A stretch of 64,000 bases of DNA from Arthrobacter sp. ov118 (lineage in GTDB: Bacteria; Actinomycetota; Actinomycetes; Actinomycetales; Micrococcaceae). The notes beneath the pieces were generated by a model that was given only the letters and a program-made list of their open reading frames with translations, ran no database searches and was not told where the DNA came from. How positions within the stretch are numbered: the stretch's first letter is position 1; each line of letters opens with the position of its first letter. The position numbers and the translations under genes are program-made. The DNA is taken from the NCBI RefSeq assembly GCF_900116495.1, contig NZ_FPAY01000003.1, positions 383,960 to 447,959 on the forward strand. Direction: 5' to 3'. Below are positions 23,710 to 31,648 of this stretch, piece by piece.

Positions 23710-24609
23710 TTAGGCGGTGCGCTTGGTGGGGGCGACGACCTTGATGACGGCGGAGTCGTCCGCTGCAGCCAGGCCCTGGGCCTGGCCGAGGAGGTAGAGC
23801 TGCTCGGCTGCCGCGGCCACGGGCGCGGCGAGTCCGGCCGTGCGGGTGGCCTTGCCGACGATCCCCATGTCCTTGACGAAGATGTCCAGGCGGCTGAGGA
23901 CTTCGGCGCCATCCTCGGTGTAGGCCTCCAGGATGCGCGGGCCGCGGTTTGAGAGCATGAAGGAGCCTGCCGCGCCGGCTTCGAGGGCGGCGAGGGTCTT
24001 GGCCTGGTCCAGTCCAAGGGCGTCCGCCAGGGCCAGGGCCTCTGCGGCGGCGGCGATGTGGACGCCGCACAGCAGCTGGTTGACCGTCTTGAGGGCCTGG
24101 CCGTCGCCGGGCTTGTCGCCCACCACGGTCAGGGTGGAGGCCAGCAGGTCCAGGGCCGGGGCGGCCTTTTCCCGGGCCTCCGGCGATGCGCCCACCACGA
24201 TCAGCAGGTCGCCTTCGCCGGCACGCTTGGGCCCGCCGGATAGCGGGGCGTCGACCAGCTCGACGCCGAATTCGGCCAGGCGGTCCACTGTGGCCGGGAT
24301 GGCGTCGGTGCCCACGGTGCTGCCCAGGATCACGACGGCGCCCGGCTTCAGCACGGACGCCACGCCGTCCTCGCCGAAGAGGACGTCATTGAGCTGCTCG
24401 CCGTTGCGTACTGCCAGCAGCAGCGCGTCGGCGCCTTCCGAGGCTTTCCGGGCGGAGTCAAACGTGCGGATGCCGGCCTCTTCAGCCAGCTTCAGGCGCG
24501 GCTCGGCGATGTCGAAGCCGTGGACGGTGAGCTGGCTTGCCAGGCGGGTGGCCATGGGCAGGCCCATGGCGCCGAGGCCCAGGACGGTGAGGGTGTAGTT
24601 GCTGGTCAT
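23710..24609 (-). CDS. NAD(P)-dependent oxidoreductase (LtnD / beta-hydroxyacid dehydrogenase family)
   Basis: A 299-residue beta-hydroxyacid dehydrogenase. The Rossmann motif is VLGLGAMGLPMATRLA (residues 9-24). The substrate loop is DAPLSGGPKRAGEGDLLIVVG and the catalytic lysine helix is GQALKTVNQLLCGVHIAAAA. Members oxidise 3-hydroxyisobutyrate, tartronate semialdehyde, L-threonate or D-erythronate. Next to a DUF1537 kinase the closest precedent is LtnD/DenD, which oxidises a four-carbon acid at C2 before phosphorylation. The ATG at 24609 has GGAGAA six bases upstream; a second ATG four codons earlier is possible. It follows the kinase by 31 bp. Confidence 0.88.
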   Translation of the reverse strand: MTSNYTLTVLGLGAMGLPMATRLASQLTVHGFDIAEPRLKLAEEAGIRTFDSARKASEGADALLLAVRNGEQLNDVLFGEDGVASVLKPGAVVILGSTVGTDAIPATVDRLAEFGVELVDAPLSGGPKRAGEGDLLIVVGASPEAREKAAPALDLLASTLTVVGDKPGDGQALKTVNQLLCGVHIAAAAEALALADALGLDQAKTLAALEAGAAGSFMLSNRGPRILEAYTEDGAEVLSRLDIFVKDMGIVGKATRTAGLAAPVAAAAEQLYLLGQAQGLAAADDSAVIKVVAPTKRTA

Positions 24610-24640
24610 GGTGTTCTCCATCGAATGACGTGTTGGTCGA

Positions 24641-26125
24641 CTAGAAAGTGTTGCTGAGCTTGCGCGTGACATCGGCAAGGGACTGGTCATCGCCCACGTT
24701 GCCGGCGAAGACGATGTACGGGATGCCCTTGGCCGGGCCGTCCACCGGTTCCCAGAGGCTGACGATGCCCGGCAGCATGGGGCCGCGGACAATGGCGTGC
24801 CGGATTTCCAGGCCGTGCGCGGCGACGTCCGAGGACGTGATGCCGCCCTTGGCGATCACGAAGCGGGGCGGGAACGTCTTGAGCGTGCGGTTCACCACCG
24901 CGACGACGGCGGCGGAAACGGTGCGGGCGATCTTCAGGCTCGCTGCGGCGTCGTCCGTCTTGATCAGCAGCCGGCTCGTGTGGACGATCACGTCGCCGCC
25001 GCGGAGGGACGCGACCACCGTGTCAACGGTTTCGTCGAGGTACTCCGCTGCCTTGTCGCCCAGCAGCTTCTCGACGTCGATCTCCACGATCCGTGCCGCG
25101 CTGTGCTGTTCGGTGAGGGCGTTGAGCTGGCGGGTGGTGACGCCGACGTGTGAGCCGACCACGATGAGGCCGCCGGCAACGGAAGGGGTGTTGCCGGCGT
25201 AGGCCTCTTCGCCGGTAAGTTCGCTGCGGATTTCCTGGCCGATCCGGGCGCGGACGAACGGCGGCCCGACGCGGTAGAGCAGCTTTTTGCCGCGGCGCTC
25301 TGCTTCTTCCAGCCCCAGTGACAGGGCGCGGAGATCGTTTTCGGTGACGATATCGGCCACGATCGGCGTGGAGTTCGCGGCTGCGTCGATGGCGTCGGCG
25401 ATGGCCTTGGCGGAGATCTGCGGATCGGTGGAGGCCCGGATGATGTCCAGGTCCAGCACGATCACCGAGTCCGCGGGGAACCGGCCCTGCGACTTCTCCT
25501 CCACATACTTGGCCATCTCCGAATTGGCGAAGCCGAAGCTCGCGTCGCGGGCGAATTCGGTGTCGGCCACCGGCGTGAGCTGCCCGGCGTTCTCGCCGGT
25601 GCCGCGGGTGAAGTGCACGCCGCCGATCGTCACGCGTCCGGCGTCGGGGAACGCGGGAACAATCACGACGCCGTCCGTCGCCTCGCCGTTGACGGCGGTG
25701 ACGGTGGCCGCAATGACGTCCGGTTCGAGCGGGAAGTGGCCGCGGAGGGTGGAATCGCTGCGGCTGACGAAGCTGAGCCGCAGCGCCGGACCAGCCGATG
25801 CGGCGGCGAGGGCGTTCCGGACGATTTCCTCGTTGCGGGACGCCGCCTCTGCCGGGTCAAGGCTGCGGGTGTTGGTCAGCACGTAGACGGCGCGGGGGTG
25901 CTGGCCGTCGACTTCGTAAGCGAAGGCCCAGGCGAAATCCGCCACTTCCCAGCGGGTCAGCACGGGCAGGTTCGCCACGGACTGCGTGCCGGTGGGGTCG
26001 TCGTCGAGCACTACCAGGACGCGCGGGGATGCCTCTGACGAGGCCGCCACGCTGTCTGCCACGAGCCGGGCGGGGATCTGTACTTCCGCCGGGAAGGCGG
26101 CCAGCACGTCTGCTTCGAGGGGCAC
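24641..26125 (-). CDS. Four-carbon acid sugar kinase family protein (DUF1537)
   Basis: A 494-residue kinase of the former DUF1537 family (OtnK/DtnK). The N-terminal substrate domain has VVLDDDPTGTQSVANLPVLT with the conserved DDxTG, SRSDSTLRGHFPLE and IVPAFPDAGR. The C-terminal nucleotide domain has FVIAKGGITSSDVAAHGL and a final FAGNVGDDQSLADV. The family phosphorylates four-carbon acid sugars, such as D-threonate or 2- or 3-oxo-tetronate, at O4. The GTG start at 26125 is preceded by TGGAGTG. It is the first gene of the four-gene operon and faces the FadR-type regulator, with a 19-bp operator between them. Exact substrate unknown. Confidence 0.92.
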   Translation of the reverse strand: MPLEADVLAAFPAEVQIPARLVADSVAASSEASPRVLVVLDDDPTGTQSVANLPVLTRWEVADFAWAFAYEVDGQHPRAVYVLTNTRSLDPAEAASRNEEIVRNALAAASAGPALRLSFVSRSDSTLRGHFPLEPDVIAATVTAVNGEATDGVVIVPAFPDAGRVTIGGVHFTRGTGENAGQLTPVADTEFARDASFGFANSEMAKYVEEKSQGRFPADSVIVLDLDIIRASTDPQISAKAIADAIDAAANSTPIVADIVTENDLRALSLGLEEAERRGKKLLYRVGPPFVRARIGQEIRSELTGEEAYAGNTPSVAGGLIVVGSHVGVTTRQLNALTEQHSAARIVEIDVEKLLGDKAAEYLDETVDTVVASLRGGDVIVHTSRLLIKTDDAAASLKIARTVSAAVVAVVNRTLKTFPPRFVIAKGGITSSDVAAHGLEIRHAIVRGPMLPGIVSLWEPVDGPAKGIPYIVFAGNVGDDQSLADVTRKLSNTF

Positions 26126-26200
26126 TATTCACTCCATTGTGTGGGGATCAATCGGTGGAAAGCCGCGGCTCTTGGGGGAACCGCCACAAGGGTCTAAATG

Positions 26201-26219
26201 TAAGATGTCAGACATCTTA
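26201..26219. promoter_or_regulatory. Perfect 19-bp operator between acid-sugar operon and FadR-type regulator
   Basis: TAAGATGTC and GACATCTTA flank a single central A. FadR/FCD regulators bind comparable short palindromes with one or two central bases. It is centred in the intergenic region of the divergent kinase operon and regulator, with TATATT overlapping its right arm as a possible -10 box. The adjacent regulator is the likely ligand. Confidence 0.8.
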
Positions 26220-26266
26220 TATTCAGGTGCTAGTGTGGCATATGGCACAAGGACGCGCAAGTAGAC

Positions 26267-27055
26267 TTGGCCGTCAGGGAGCACGCCGACAGGCAACGCA
26301 CCGGGTACGACATCAGTCAAAGCGGAGTCGCTGGACGGGGAGAATTGGCTAGGAAATCGCTGGTCGGCGTTGTGGCCGACGAACTGCTGGACCGGATCAT
26401 TGCCGGCGAATTTCCGCCCGGCGCGAGCGTCCCCGGCGAACTGGAGCTCAGTTCCCGGCACGAAGTCAGCCGGATGACCGTGCGCGAGGCCATGAAAACC
26501 CTCGAAGCCCAGCGGATCCTGAGCGTGGAACGCGGCCGCGGCACGTTCGTGAACCCGGTGAACCGCTGGGGTTCCCTTGACGCCGTGCTGCGGGCGGCCT
26601 CGGAAGGCACCAACGACGCCTCAGCGGCCATTCAGCTCATTGAGCTGCGCCGGATGCTGGAGAGCGGCGCCTGCGAACTGGCCGCCGGACGCATGCCGGA
26701 TCCGGACATCCAGATGCTGCGCGGGCACGTCGAACGGATGCGGCTGGCGCACGACGGCAACGATCTGGCGGCCTTCGTCGAGGCAGACCTCGCCTTCCAC
26801 GACCTCATCCTGCAGGCCTCGGAAAACGTCTTCGTCGCCGCGTTGTTCGAACCGCTGCACCGCGTCCTGGAGAAGCGGCGGACCGAGACGTCCAAAGTGC
26901 CCGACATCCAGAAGCATGCCATCGGGCACCACCAGAACATCGTGGACGCCCTGGCCTCCCGCGACCCGCACCGCGCCCGCGACGCCATGGACGCCCACAT
27001 GCAGCAGACCCTTGATGACCTGAAGACCTACGTCCTGGCCCAAGGTACCGCCTGA
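26267..27055 (+). CDS. FadR/GntR-family transcriptional regulator (FCD domain)
   Basis: A GntR regulator of the FadR subfamily. The winged helix begins at residue 27 (ARKSLVGVVADELLDRIIAG) and contains GASVPGELELSSRHEVSRMT with VREAMKTLEAQRILSVERGR. The FCD ligand domain follows from about residue 110, with metal-type residues in EADLAFHDLIL and the helix end AIGHHQNIVDALASRDPH. Start uncertain: TTG at 26267 adds 26 residues unlike the family, and TTG at 26345 gives the usual length but has its GGGGAG only two bases away. It is divergent from the acid-sugar operon and probably represses it until the sugar acid or a product binds. Confidence 0.88.
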   Translation: MAVREHADRQRTGYDISQSGVAGRGELARKSLVGVVADELLDRIIAGEFPPGASVPGELELSSRHEVSRMTVREAMKTLEAQRILSVERGRGTFVNPVNRWGSLDAVLRAASEGTNDASAAIQLIELRRMLESGACELAAGRMPDPDIQMLRGHVERMRLAHDGNDLAAFVEADLAFHDLILQASENVFVAALFEPLHRVLEKRRTETSKVPDIQKHAIGHHQNIVDALASRDPHRARDAMDAHMQQTLDDLKTYVLAQGTA

Positions 27056-27116
27056 GGCGGATGCGTTTGGGGATGCGCTGCAACGCCTCGCTAGGGGCAT
27101 AAGTACCTACCGCGGC

Positions 27117-28070
27117 ATGCATTATCGGCGTATTGCTGATGATGTGAACGCCGCCAGGTTCCCTGAACCAGACGCCGGCCATACCGGCGCCAAACTCCAC
27201 ACCGCGGGGCCGTGGCAACCCGGGGATCGGAGTTCCTCAGGAGGGCATCCAGACAGGCGCTCAGCTCCCTGGGGCCGCTATGTGGCCATGGGTGATTCCT
27301 TTACGGCGGGCGTCGGAGACCCGGAGCCGCTGAGCCCGGGCGGCATGCGAGGGTGGGCGGACCGGGTTGCCGAGGAACTCGGCGAGGGCCGCGGCGATTT
27401 CGGCTACGCAAACCTGGCCATCAGCGGCCTGGTCATGCGCGACATCCTTGAGCAGCAACTCGGACCGGCCCTGAACTTGAAACCGGACCTCGTCACCCTC
27501 TCCGCCGGCGGGAACGACCTCCTGTTCCACCGCGGCGATCCCGACCGTCTCGTCGCAACCCTCGACGACGCCGTGGCGGCGCTCTCCGCCACCGGGGCCA
27601 CCGTGGTCCTGTTCACCGGGCCGGACTGGGGCGAGACCGCCGTGCTCGGGCACGTCCGGGGGAAGGTGGCGGTTTTCAACGAAAACATCCGCGTCATCGC
27701 CGCCCGGCACAACAGCGTCATCGCTGACTTGTGGGCGCTGCGGCAACTGACCGATCCGCGAATGTGGGATCCGGATCGTCTCCACTTTTCGCCGCTGGGA
27801 CACCACACCATTGCCGCCATGGTCCTGGACACCCTGAACGCGCCGCACCGCCTGCGGCCGCTGGAGCCCCGTCCCATGCCGCCCGGAAACTGGCGGGAAG
27901 CCCGGGCCGGAGACCTGGCCTGGGTGGCCCATTACATGCTGCCCTGGATGGTGAACCGGATCAGGCCGCGGGCCGACATCCTGCCCCGGCAGGCCAAGCG
28001 CCCGCTGCCGGGCCCGCCGCCCGGGACCCCCGGTCCCGCACCCCTAGTCCGGCCGGGTTCCGTCGGCTAG
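27117..28070 (+). CDS. SGNH/GDSL hydrolase
   Basis: A lipase/esterase of the SGNH superfamily. Block I is YVAMGDSFTAGVGDPEP with the nucleophilic Ser, block II centres on NLAISGLVMRD, block III is VTLSAGGNDLLF, and block V is DRLHFSPLGHHTIA with the catalytic Asp and His. The core spans about 210 residues; the C-terminal 60 residues are Pro/Arg-rich (RQAKRPLPGPPPGTPGPAP). There is no signal peptide, so it is probably cytoplasmic. The start is unclear: the first 50 residues from 27117 look non-conserved. GTG at 27282, immediately before the catalytic block, would give a minimal protein. Confidence 0.85.
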   Translation: MHYRRIADDVNAARFPEPDAGHTGAKLHTAGPWQPGDRSSSGGHPDRRSAPWGRYVAMGDSFTAGVGDPEPLSPGGMRGWADRVAEELGEGRGDFGYANLAISGLVMRDILEQQLGPALNLKPDLVTLSAGGNDLLFHRGDPDRLVATLDDAVAALSATGATVVLFTGPDWGETAVLGHVRGKVAVFNENIRVIAARHNSVIADLWALRQLTDPRMWDPDRLHFSPLGHHTIAAMVLDTLNAPHRLRPLEPRPMPPGNWREARAGDLAWVAHYMLPWMVNRIRPRADILPRQAKRPLPGPPPGTPGPAPLVRPGSVG

Positions 28071-28122
28071 TCTGCAGGAACGGCCCGCAGCCGGGCATCG
28101 ATGGCGATCACGAGGAGCGAAG

Positions 28123-28332
28123 TTGTCTAATCACACTTACAGCATTTCTGAAATTGTCGGAACCTCGAACGAGGGCGTCGATGCAGCCGTCCGGAATGGC
28201 GTTGCGGAGGCCGCCAAAACCCTGCGGAACCTGGACTGGTTCGAGGTCAAGGAAATCCGCGGCCACCTTGAAAACGGGCAGGTCGCCGACTGGCAGGTCA
28301 CTATCAAGCTCGGCTTCCGCCTGGAGCGCTGA
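28123..28332 (+). CDS. Dodecin family flavin-binding protein
   Basis: A 69-residue dodecin, which assembles into hollow dodecamers that store riboflavin or FMN. The sequence shows YSISEIVGTSNEGVDAAVRN, then LDWFEVKEIRGHLENGQVAD with the flavin-stacking Trp, and WQVTIKLGFRL at the end. TTG at 28123 is the start, with GAGGAGCG seven bases before it. It is followed after 93 bp by an aldo/keto reductase on the same strand and may share a transcript. Length is exactly that of the family. Confidence 0.93.
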   Translation: MSNHTYSISEIVGTSNEGVDAAVRNGVAEAAKTLRNLDWFEVKEIRGHLENGQVADWQVTIKLGFRLER

Positions 28333-28425
28333 CACCAGCCTCCGGCCAGACCACGCGCCGATCCACCGCCGGAGGGAACCCGCGACACGTCAGGGCGGAG
28401 GAGGTCAGGACGGAGAGGAGCGCTA

Positions 28426-29397
28426 ATGCGCTACACGCATCTGGGCCGCTCCGGCCTCACCGTCTCACGCCTGTGCCTGGGCACCATGAACTTTGGTCCG
28501 CAGACCGGGCAGGCGGAGGCCTTCGAAATCCTGGACACCGCGCAGGCTGCCGGAATCAACTTCGTCGACACCGCCAACGTATACGGCGGTTCGAGCCACC
28601 GCGGCTGGACCGAGGAAATACTCGGCAATTGGTTCGCCCAGGGAGGCGAGCGTCGTGAGCGCACGGTGCTCGCCACCAAGCTGTTCGGCACCATGACGGA
28701 CAGACCCAACGAGTCCAAGCTCTCGGCCCTGCATATCCGCCGGGCGCTCGACGGCAGTCTGAAGCGGCTGCAGACGGACTACATCGATCTCTACCAGTTC
28801 CATCATGTGGACCGAAACACGCCTTGGGAGGAGATCTGGCAGGCCATCGAGGTGGCCGTCCAGCAAGGAAAAATCCTGTACACCGGCAGCAGCAACTTTG
28901 CCGGCTGGCACATTGCCCGTGCCCAGGAAACAGCCGCCTGCCGCAACTATAATGGGCTGGTCAGCGAACAGTCGATCTACAATCTGCTGACCCGGGACGT
29001 GGAACTGGAAGTCATTCCTGCCGCCGAGCAGTATGGGCTGGGGCTCCTTCCGTGGTCGCCGTTGCATGGCGGGCTGCTGGGCGGGGTGCTGAAAAAGGAG
29101 GGCGCCGGCGTCCGCCGCACCGCCGGGCGCGCCCTCGAGGCGCTCAAGGCGCACCAGAAGCAGATCCGGCGCTTCGAGGATTTCGCCGATGAACTGGGCC
29201 AGGAACCGGGCGACGTGGCCCTCGCGTGGCTGCTCCACCAGCCGGCAGTCACCGCTCCGGTCATCGGCCCGCGCACCCTGGAGCAGCTCCAGGCAGCGAT
29301 CAGGGCCCACAAACTAAGGCTCGACGCCGATGCACTCAAGCGTCTCGACGAGATTTTCCCGGGCCACCGCACCGCCCCCGAAGACTACGCCTGGTAG
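28426..29397 (+). CDS. Aldo/keto reductase
   Basis: A 323-residue NADPH-dependent aldo/keto reductase with a TIM barrel. It opens MRYTHLGRSGLTVSRLCLGT. The catalytic Asp and Tyr are in FVDTANVYGG, the Lys in VLATKLFG and the His in QFHHVDRNTP. The cofactor loop is GLLPWSPLHGGLLGG near residue 205, with GPRTLEQLQAAI at the end. It belongs to the YghZ/Kv-beta-like branch; substrates are likely small aldehydes or ketones. GAGAGGAGCGCTA precedes ATG. Possibly co-transcribed with dodecin; no other pathway link is visible. Confidence 0.92.
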   Translation: MRYTHLGRSGLTVSRLCLGTMNFGPQTGQAEAFEILDTAQAAGINFVDTANVYGGSSHRGWTEEILGNWFAQGGERRERTVLATKLFGTMTDRPNESKLSALHIRRALDGSLKRLQTDYIDLYQFHHVDRNTPWEEIWQAIEVAVQQGKILYTGSSNFAGWHIARAQETAACRNYNGLVSEQSIYNLLTRDVELEVIPAAEQYGLGLLPWSPLHGGLLGGVLKKEGAGVRRTAGRALEALKAHQKQIRRFEDFADELGQEPGDVALAWLLHQPAVTAPVIGPRTLEQLQAAIRAHKLRLDADALKRLDEIFPGHRTAPEDYAW

Positions 29398-29638
29398 GCC
29401 GCTACTTGCGGCGGCGGCCTGCGTGGGAGGAAACCACTTACGCCGTGTGGACGCTGCATGAATGCGGCGTGAAACGGGTGAATGGGCCCGGTAAATTCGG
29501 TGCTTTTTGCCCCGCCTCAAAGAATCCTGCGGGGTGCCGGGTGGAACTTTGATAGTAAGCATGATTAGTATTAGGGCAGAAGGATGAAGCGCACCCGGGA
29601 TCCGGGTGCCTCCTCAATGAAGAAGAAGGAACGATAAA

Positions 29639-29902
29639 ATGGGTTTTTTCGCATTTCTGATTCTGGGCCTCATCGCCGGAGCAATTGCTAAGGCAATCCT
29701 GCCGGGACGTCAGGGCGGTGGCATTTTGATCACCCTGATCCTGGGCGTCGTCGGCGCACTCCTGGGTGGATTCATTGGCAATGCACTGTTCCACGTGGGC
29801 ATCAACGAGTTCTTCTCGCTGTCGACCTGGCTGCTGGCCATCGGCGGTGCGATCATCGTCCTGCTCGTTTACGGCATGATCTCCAAGCGTTCGGTTCGCT
29901 AA
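29639..29902 (+). CDS. GlsB/YeaQ/YmgE family stress membrane protein
   Basis: An 87-residue protein with three hydrophobic segments. It has the family's glycine pattern: LGLIAGAIAKAILPGRQGGG, then LILGVVGALLGGFIGNALF, and a final IGGAIIVLLVYG. Members are small inner-membrane proteins induced by general stress, with unknown mechanism. GAAGGAACGATAAA precedes the ATG. A clear intrinsic terminator follows 17 bp after the stop, so the gene is monocistronic. Confidence 0.92.
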   Translation: MGFFAFLILGLIAGAIAKAILPGRQGGGILITLILGVVGALLGGFIGNALFHVGINEFFSLSTWLLAIGGAIIVLLVYGMISKRSVR

Positions 29903-29919
29903 CGCGGAGTGAGGCCGGA

Positions 29920-29954
29920 AGCCGGTCCCGGGTTTTCCCGGGGCCGGCTTTTTC
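29920..29954 (+). terminator. Intrinsic terminator after GlsB gene
   Basis: A stem AGCCGGTCCCGGG pairs with CCCGGGGCCGGCT (one G-T wobble) around a TTTT loop. It is followed directly by a run of T residues at 29949-29953. This is the most classical rho-independent terminator in the window. Confidence 0.9.
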
Positions 29955-30064
29955 GCACAATTCCCTCCGAGCGCAGCGGCATCATGACCGTATATTTTGG
30001 GCCGCGCGCTCATTGTCAGGAACGTCTATTATTCATTTAAGTCTTCAAGGAACAGGAGCACAGA

Positions 30065-30487
30065 ATGAAGGGCAAACTTCTTCTCGGCGTCGGGCTGGCC
30101 GCAGGCTACGTGCTGGGCTCACGGTCCGGCCGCGCAGCGTATGAAAAGCTCAAGGCCCGCAGCACGGAACTCTGGCAGAGCAAGCCTGTCCAGGACAAGG
30201 TCGCGGCGGCAGCCGGGGTGGTCAAGGACAAGGCACCCGAGGTCTCCGAGCAGCTCACCGAGGCCGCCCGCCGGGCAGGGACCGTGATCAGTTCCGCCGT
30301 TCACCGCGACGCCGGCCAGCCGAACGCCACCAGCGGATCCGCGGCGGATAAAACCCCTCCGACGGCCCCCGGCCTCCGTTCCGACCCGGCCCTTAGTGAC
30401 AGGGAAGGACAGGACCGGCCTGACGAAGGCGGGCCCTCTCCGGCCAGCCCCGCCACCAACATCGATCCGGATATCCGCCCCTATTAG
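30065..30487 (+). CDS. YtxH-like general stress protein
   Basis: A 140-residue protein with a short N-terminal hydrophobic anchor (KLLLGVGLAAGYVLGSRSGR, residues 4-23). A helical, charged stretch follows (YEKLKARSTELWQSKPVQDK up to about residue 80), as in YtxH-domain proteins. The rest is Pro/Ser/Asp-rich and disordered. Role unknown; such proteins are membrane-attached and stress-associated. AAGGAACAGGAGCACAGA precedes the ATG. It lies near the GlsB gene but behind that gene's terminator, so it has its own promoter. Confidence 0.8.
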   Translation: MKGKLLLGVGLAAGYVLGSRSGRAAYEKLKARSTELWQSKPVQDKVAAAAGVVKDKAPEVSEQLTEAARRAGTVISSAVHRDAGQPNATSGSAADKTPPTAPGLRSDPALSDREGQDRPDEGGPSPASPATNIDPDIRPY

Positions 30488-30494
30488 GCCGGAG

Positions 30495-30525
30495 TACGCC
30501 GCCGCTTGGCCTAAGCGGCGGCGTA
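30495..30525. terminator. Bidirectional hairpin between YtxH gene and PrmC-like gene
   Basis: TACGCCGCCGCTT at 30495-30507 pairs perfectly with AAGCGGCGGCGTA at 30513-30525 over a 5-base loop. It sits between two convergent genes, 8 bp from each stop, so it probably ends both transcripts. Confidence 0.8.
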
Positions 30526-30532
30526 GCCGCCC

Positions 30533-31378
30533 TTAAGCGGGAGAATCCAGCAGGCCGGCCACCACCGTGGCCCCCAGCTTTTCCGACCGCAGCACCCGGG
30601 GTGCCAGTCCGTGGCAGCGAAGAATCGCGGCCGTCTCCGCGGCCTGCCGGCGGCTGGTTTCGATCAGCACGTGGCCGCCGGGCGCCAGCCATTGCGGCGC
30701 ACCGGCGACTACCCGGCGCTGCAGGTCCAGCCCGTCGGGCCCGCCGTCGAGGCAGGCCCGCGGCTCATGCAGGCGCGCCTCCTGCGGCATGGTTTCGATC
30801 TGCGCCGACGGAACATAAGGGGCATTGACGGCCAACAACCGGACGCGGCCCCGGAGTTCCGGCGGCAGCGGATTATAGAGATCGCCTTCGTGGGCCGCCC
30901 CGCCCAGGGGCAGAATGTTGCTGCGCGCACAGCGCACGGCTGCGGGGTCGACGTCGGCGCCGTGAAGCTCGACGGGCCCGCAGCGCGCGGCAAGCGCCGC
31001 CCCGACGGCACCGGACCCGCAGCACAGATCGACGACTACCGGTGCTGCGCGGCTGGCCCCGCCCGCCTCCTGGCGCCATGCGTCCAGGAGCACGGCCGCC
31101 TGCCGGACGAGGAATTCCGTCCGTCGCCGCGGCACGAAGACTCCGGCAGCGACGGCAATGCGGAGTCCGCAGAATTCCGCCCAGCCCAAAATGTGTTCAA
31201 GGGGCAGGCCGGCAACCCTCCGGTCGGCCATGGCCTCGAGTTCCTCGGACGTCCGGGCCGCGTCGATCAGCAGGCGGGCCTCGTCTTCGGCGAAAACGCA
31301 TCCCGCCGCCCGAAGCCTGGCCGTGAGGGTGTCGCGCGGGGAATCCCGGTGCGGGGAATGCGGACGGACTACTGGCAT
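30533..31378 (-). CDS. PrmC-related protein N5-glutamine methyltransferase
   Basis: A 281-residue SAM-dependent methyltransferase of the PrmC-related family with unassigned substrate. The N-terminal helical domain has RVAGLPLEHILGWAEFCGLR and VFVPRRRTEFLV, as in PrmC. The SAM motif is VVDLCCGSGAVGAALA near residue 117. The substrate motif is NAPYVP (about residue 186) instead of the NPPY of true PrmC. That change fits the related subgroup, so I do not call it prmC. It may methylate a glutamine in a protein other than the release factors. It is read alone toward a hairpin. Confidence 0.85.
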   Translation of the reverse strand: MPVVRPHSPHRDSPRDTLTARLRAAGCVFAEDEARLLIDAARTSEELEAMADRRVAGLPLEHILGWAEFCGLRIAVAAGVFVPRRRTEFLVRQAAVLLDAWRQEAGGASRAAPVVVDLCCGSGAVGAALAARCGPVELHGADVDPAAVRCARSNILPLGGAAHEGDLYNPLPPELRGRVRLLAVNAPYVPSAQIETMPQEARLHEPRACLDGGPDGLDLQRRVVAGAPQWLAPGGHVLIETSRRQAAETAAILRCHGLAPRVLRSEKLGATVVAGLLDSPA

Positions 31379-31648
31379 GGGAGCGCCCTATGGCCTGTTC
31401 TCAGACGCCCCACGTGAGCTAGCCGCGGCCGGCAGGCCGGCAGCGCAGGGAGGGCACCCTTTCTGGACTTGCGTGAATGCGACCCACCTCCTTGCGCTTC
31501 AGTTGCTCGGACTCCCCATGCTACCCAAGGCAGCCGCGCGCGGCGCCTGGGAGATGAAACAATTCCGCGGCGCCTGGTCGGGGCGAAACCGGCTGTTGAT
31601 CCGGGGGCCTAACGACGCCGCGCCGTCCGTGGCTGGCAGGATGTCATC

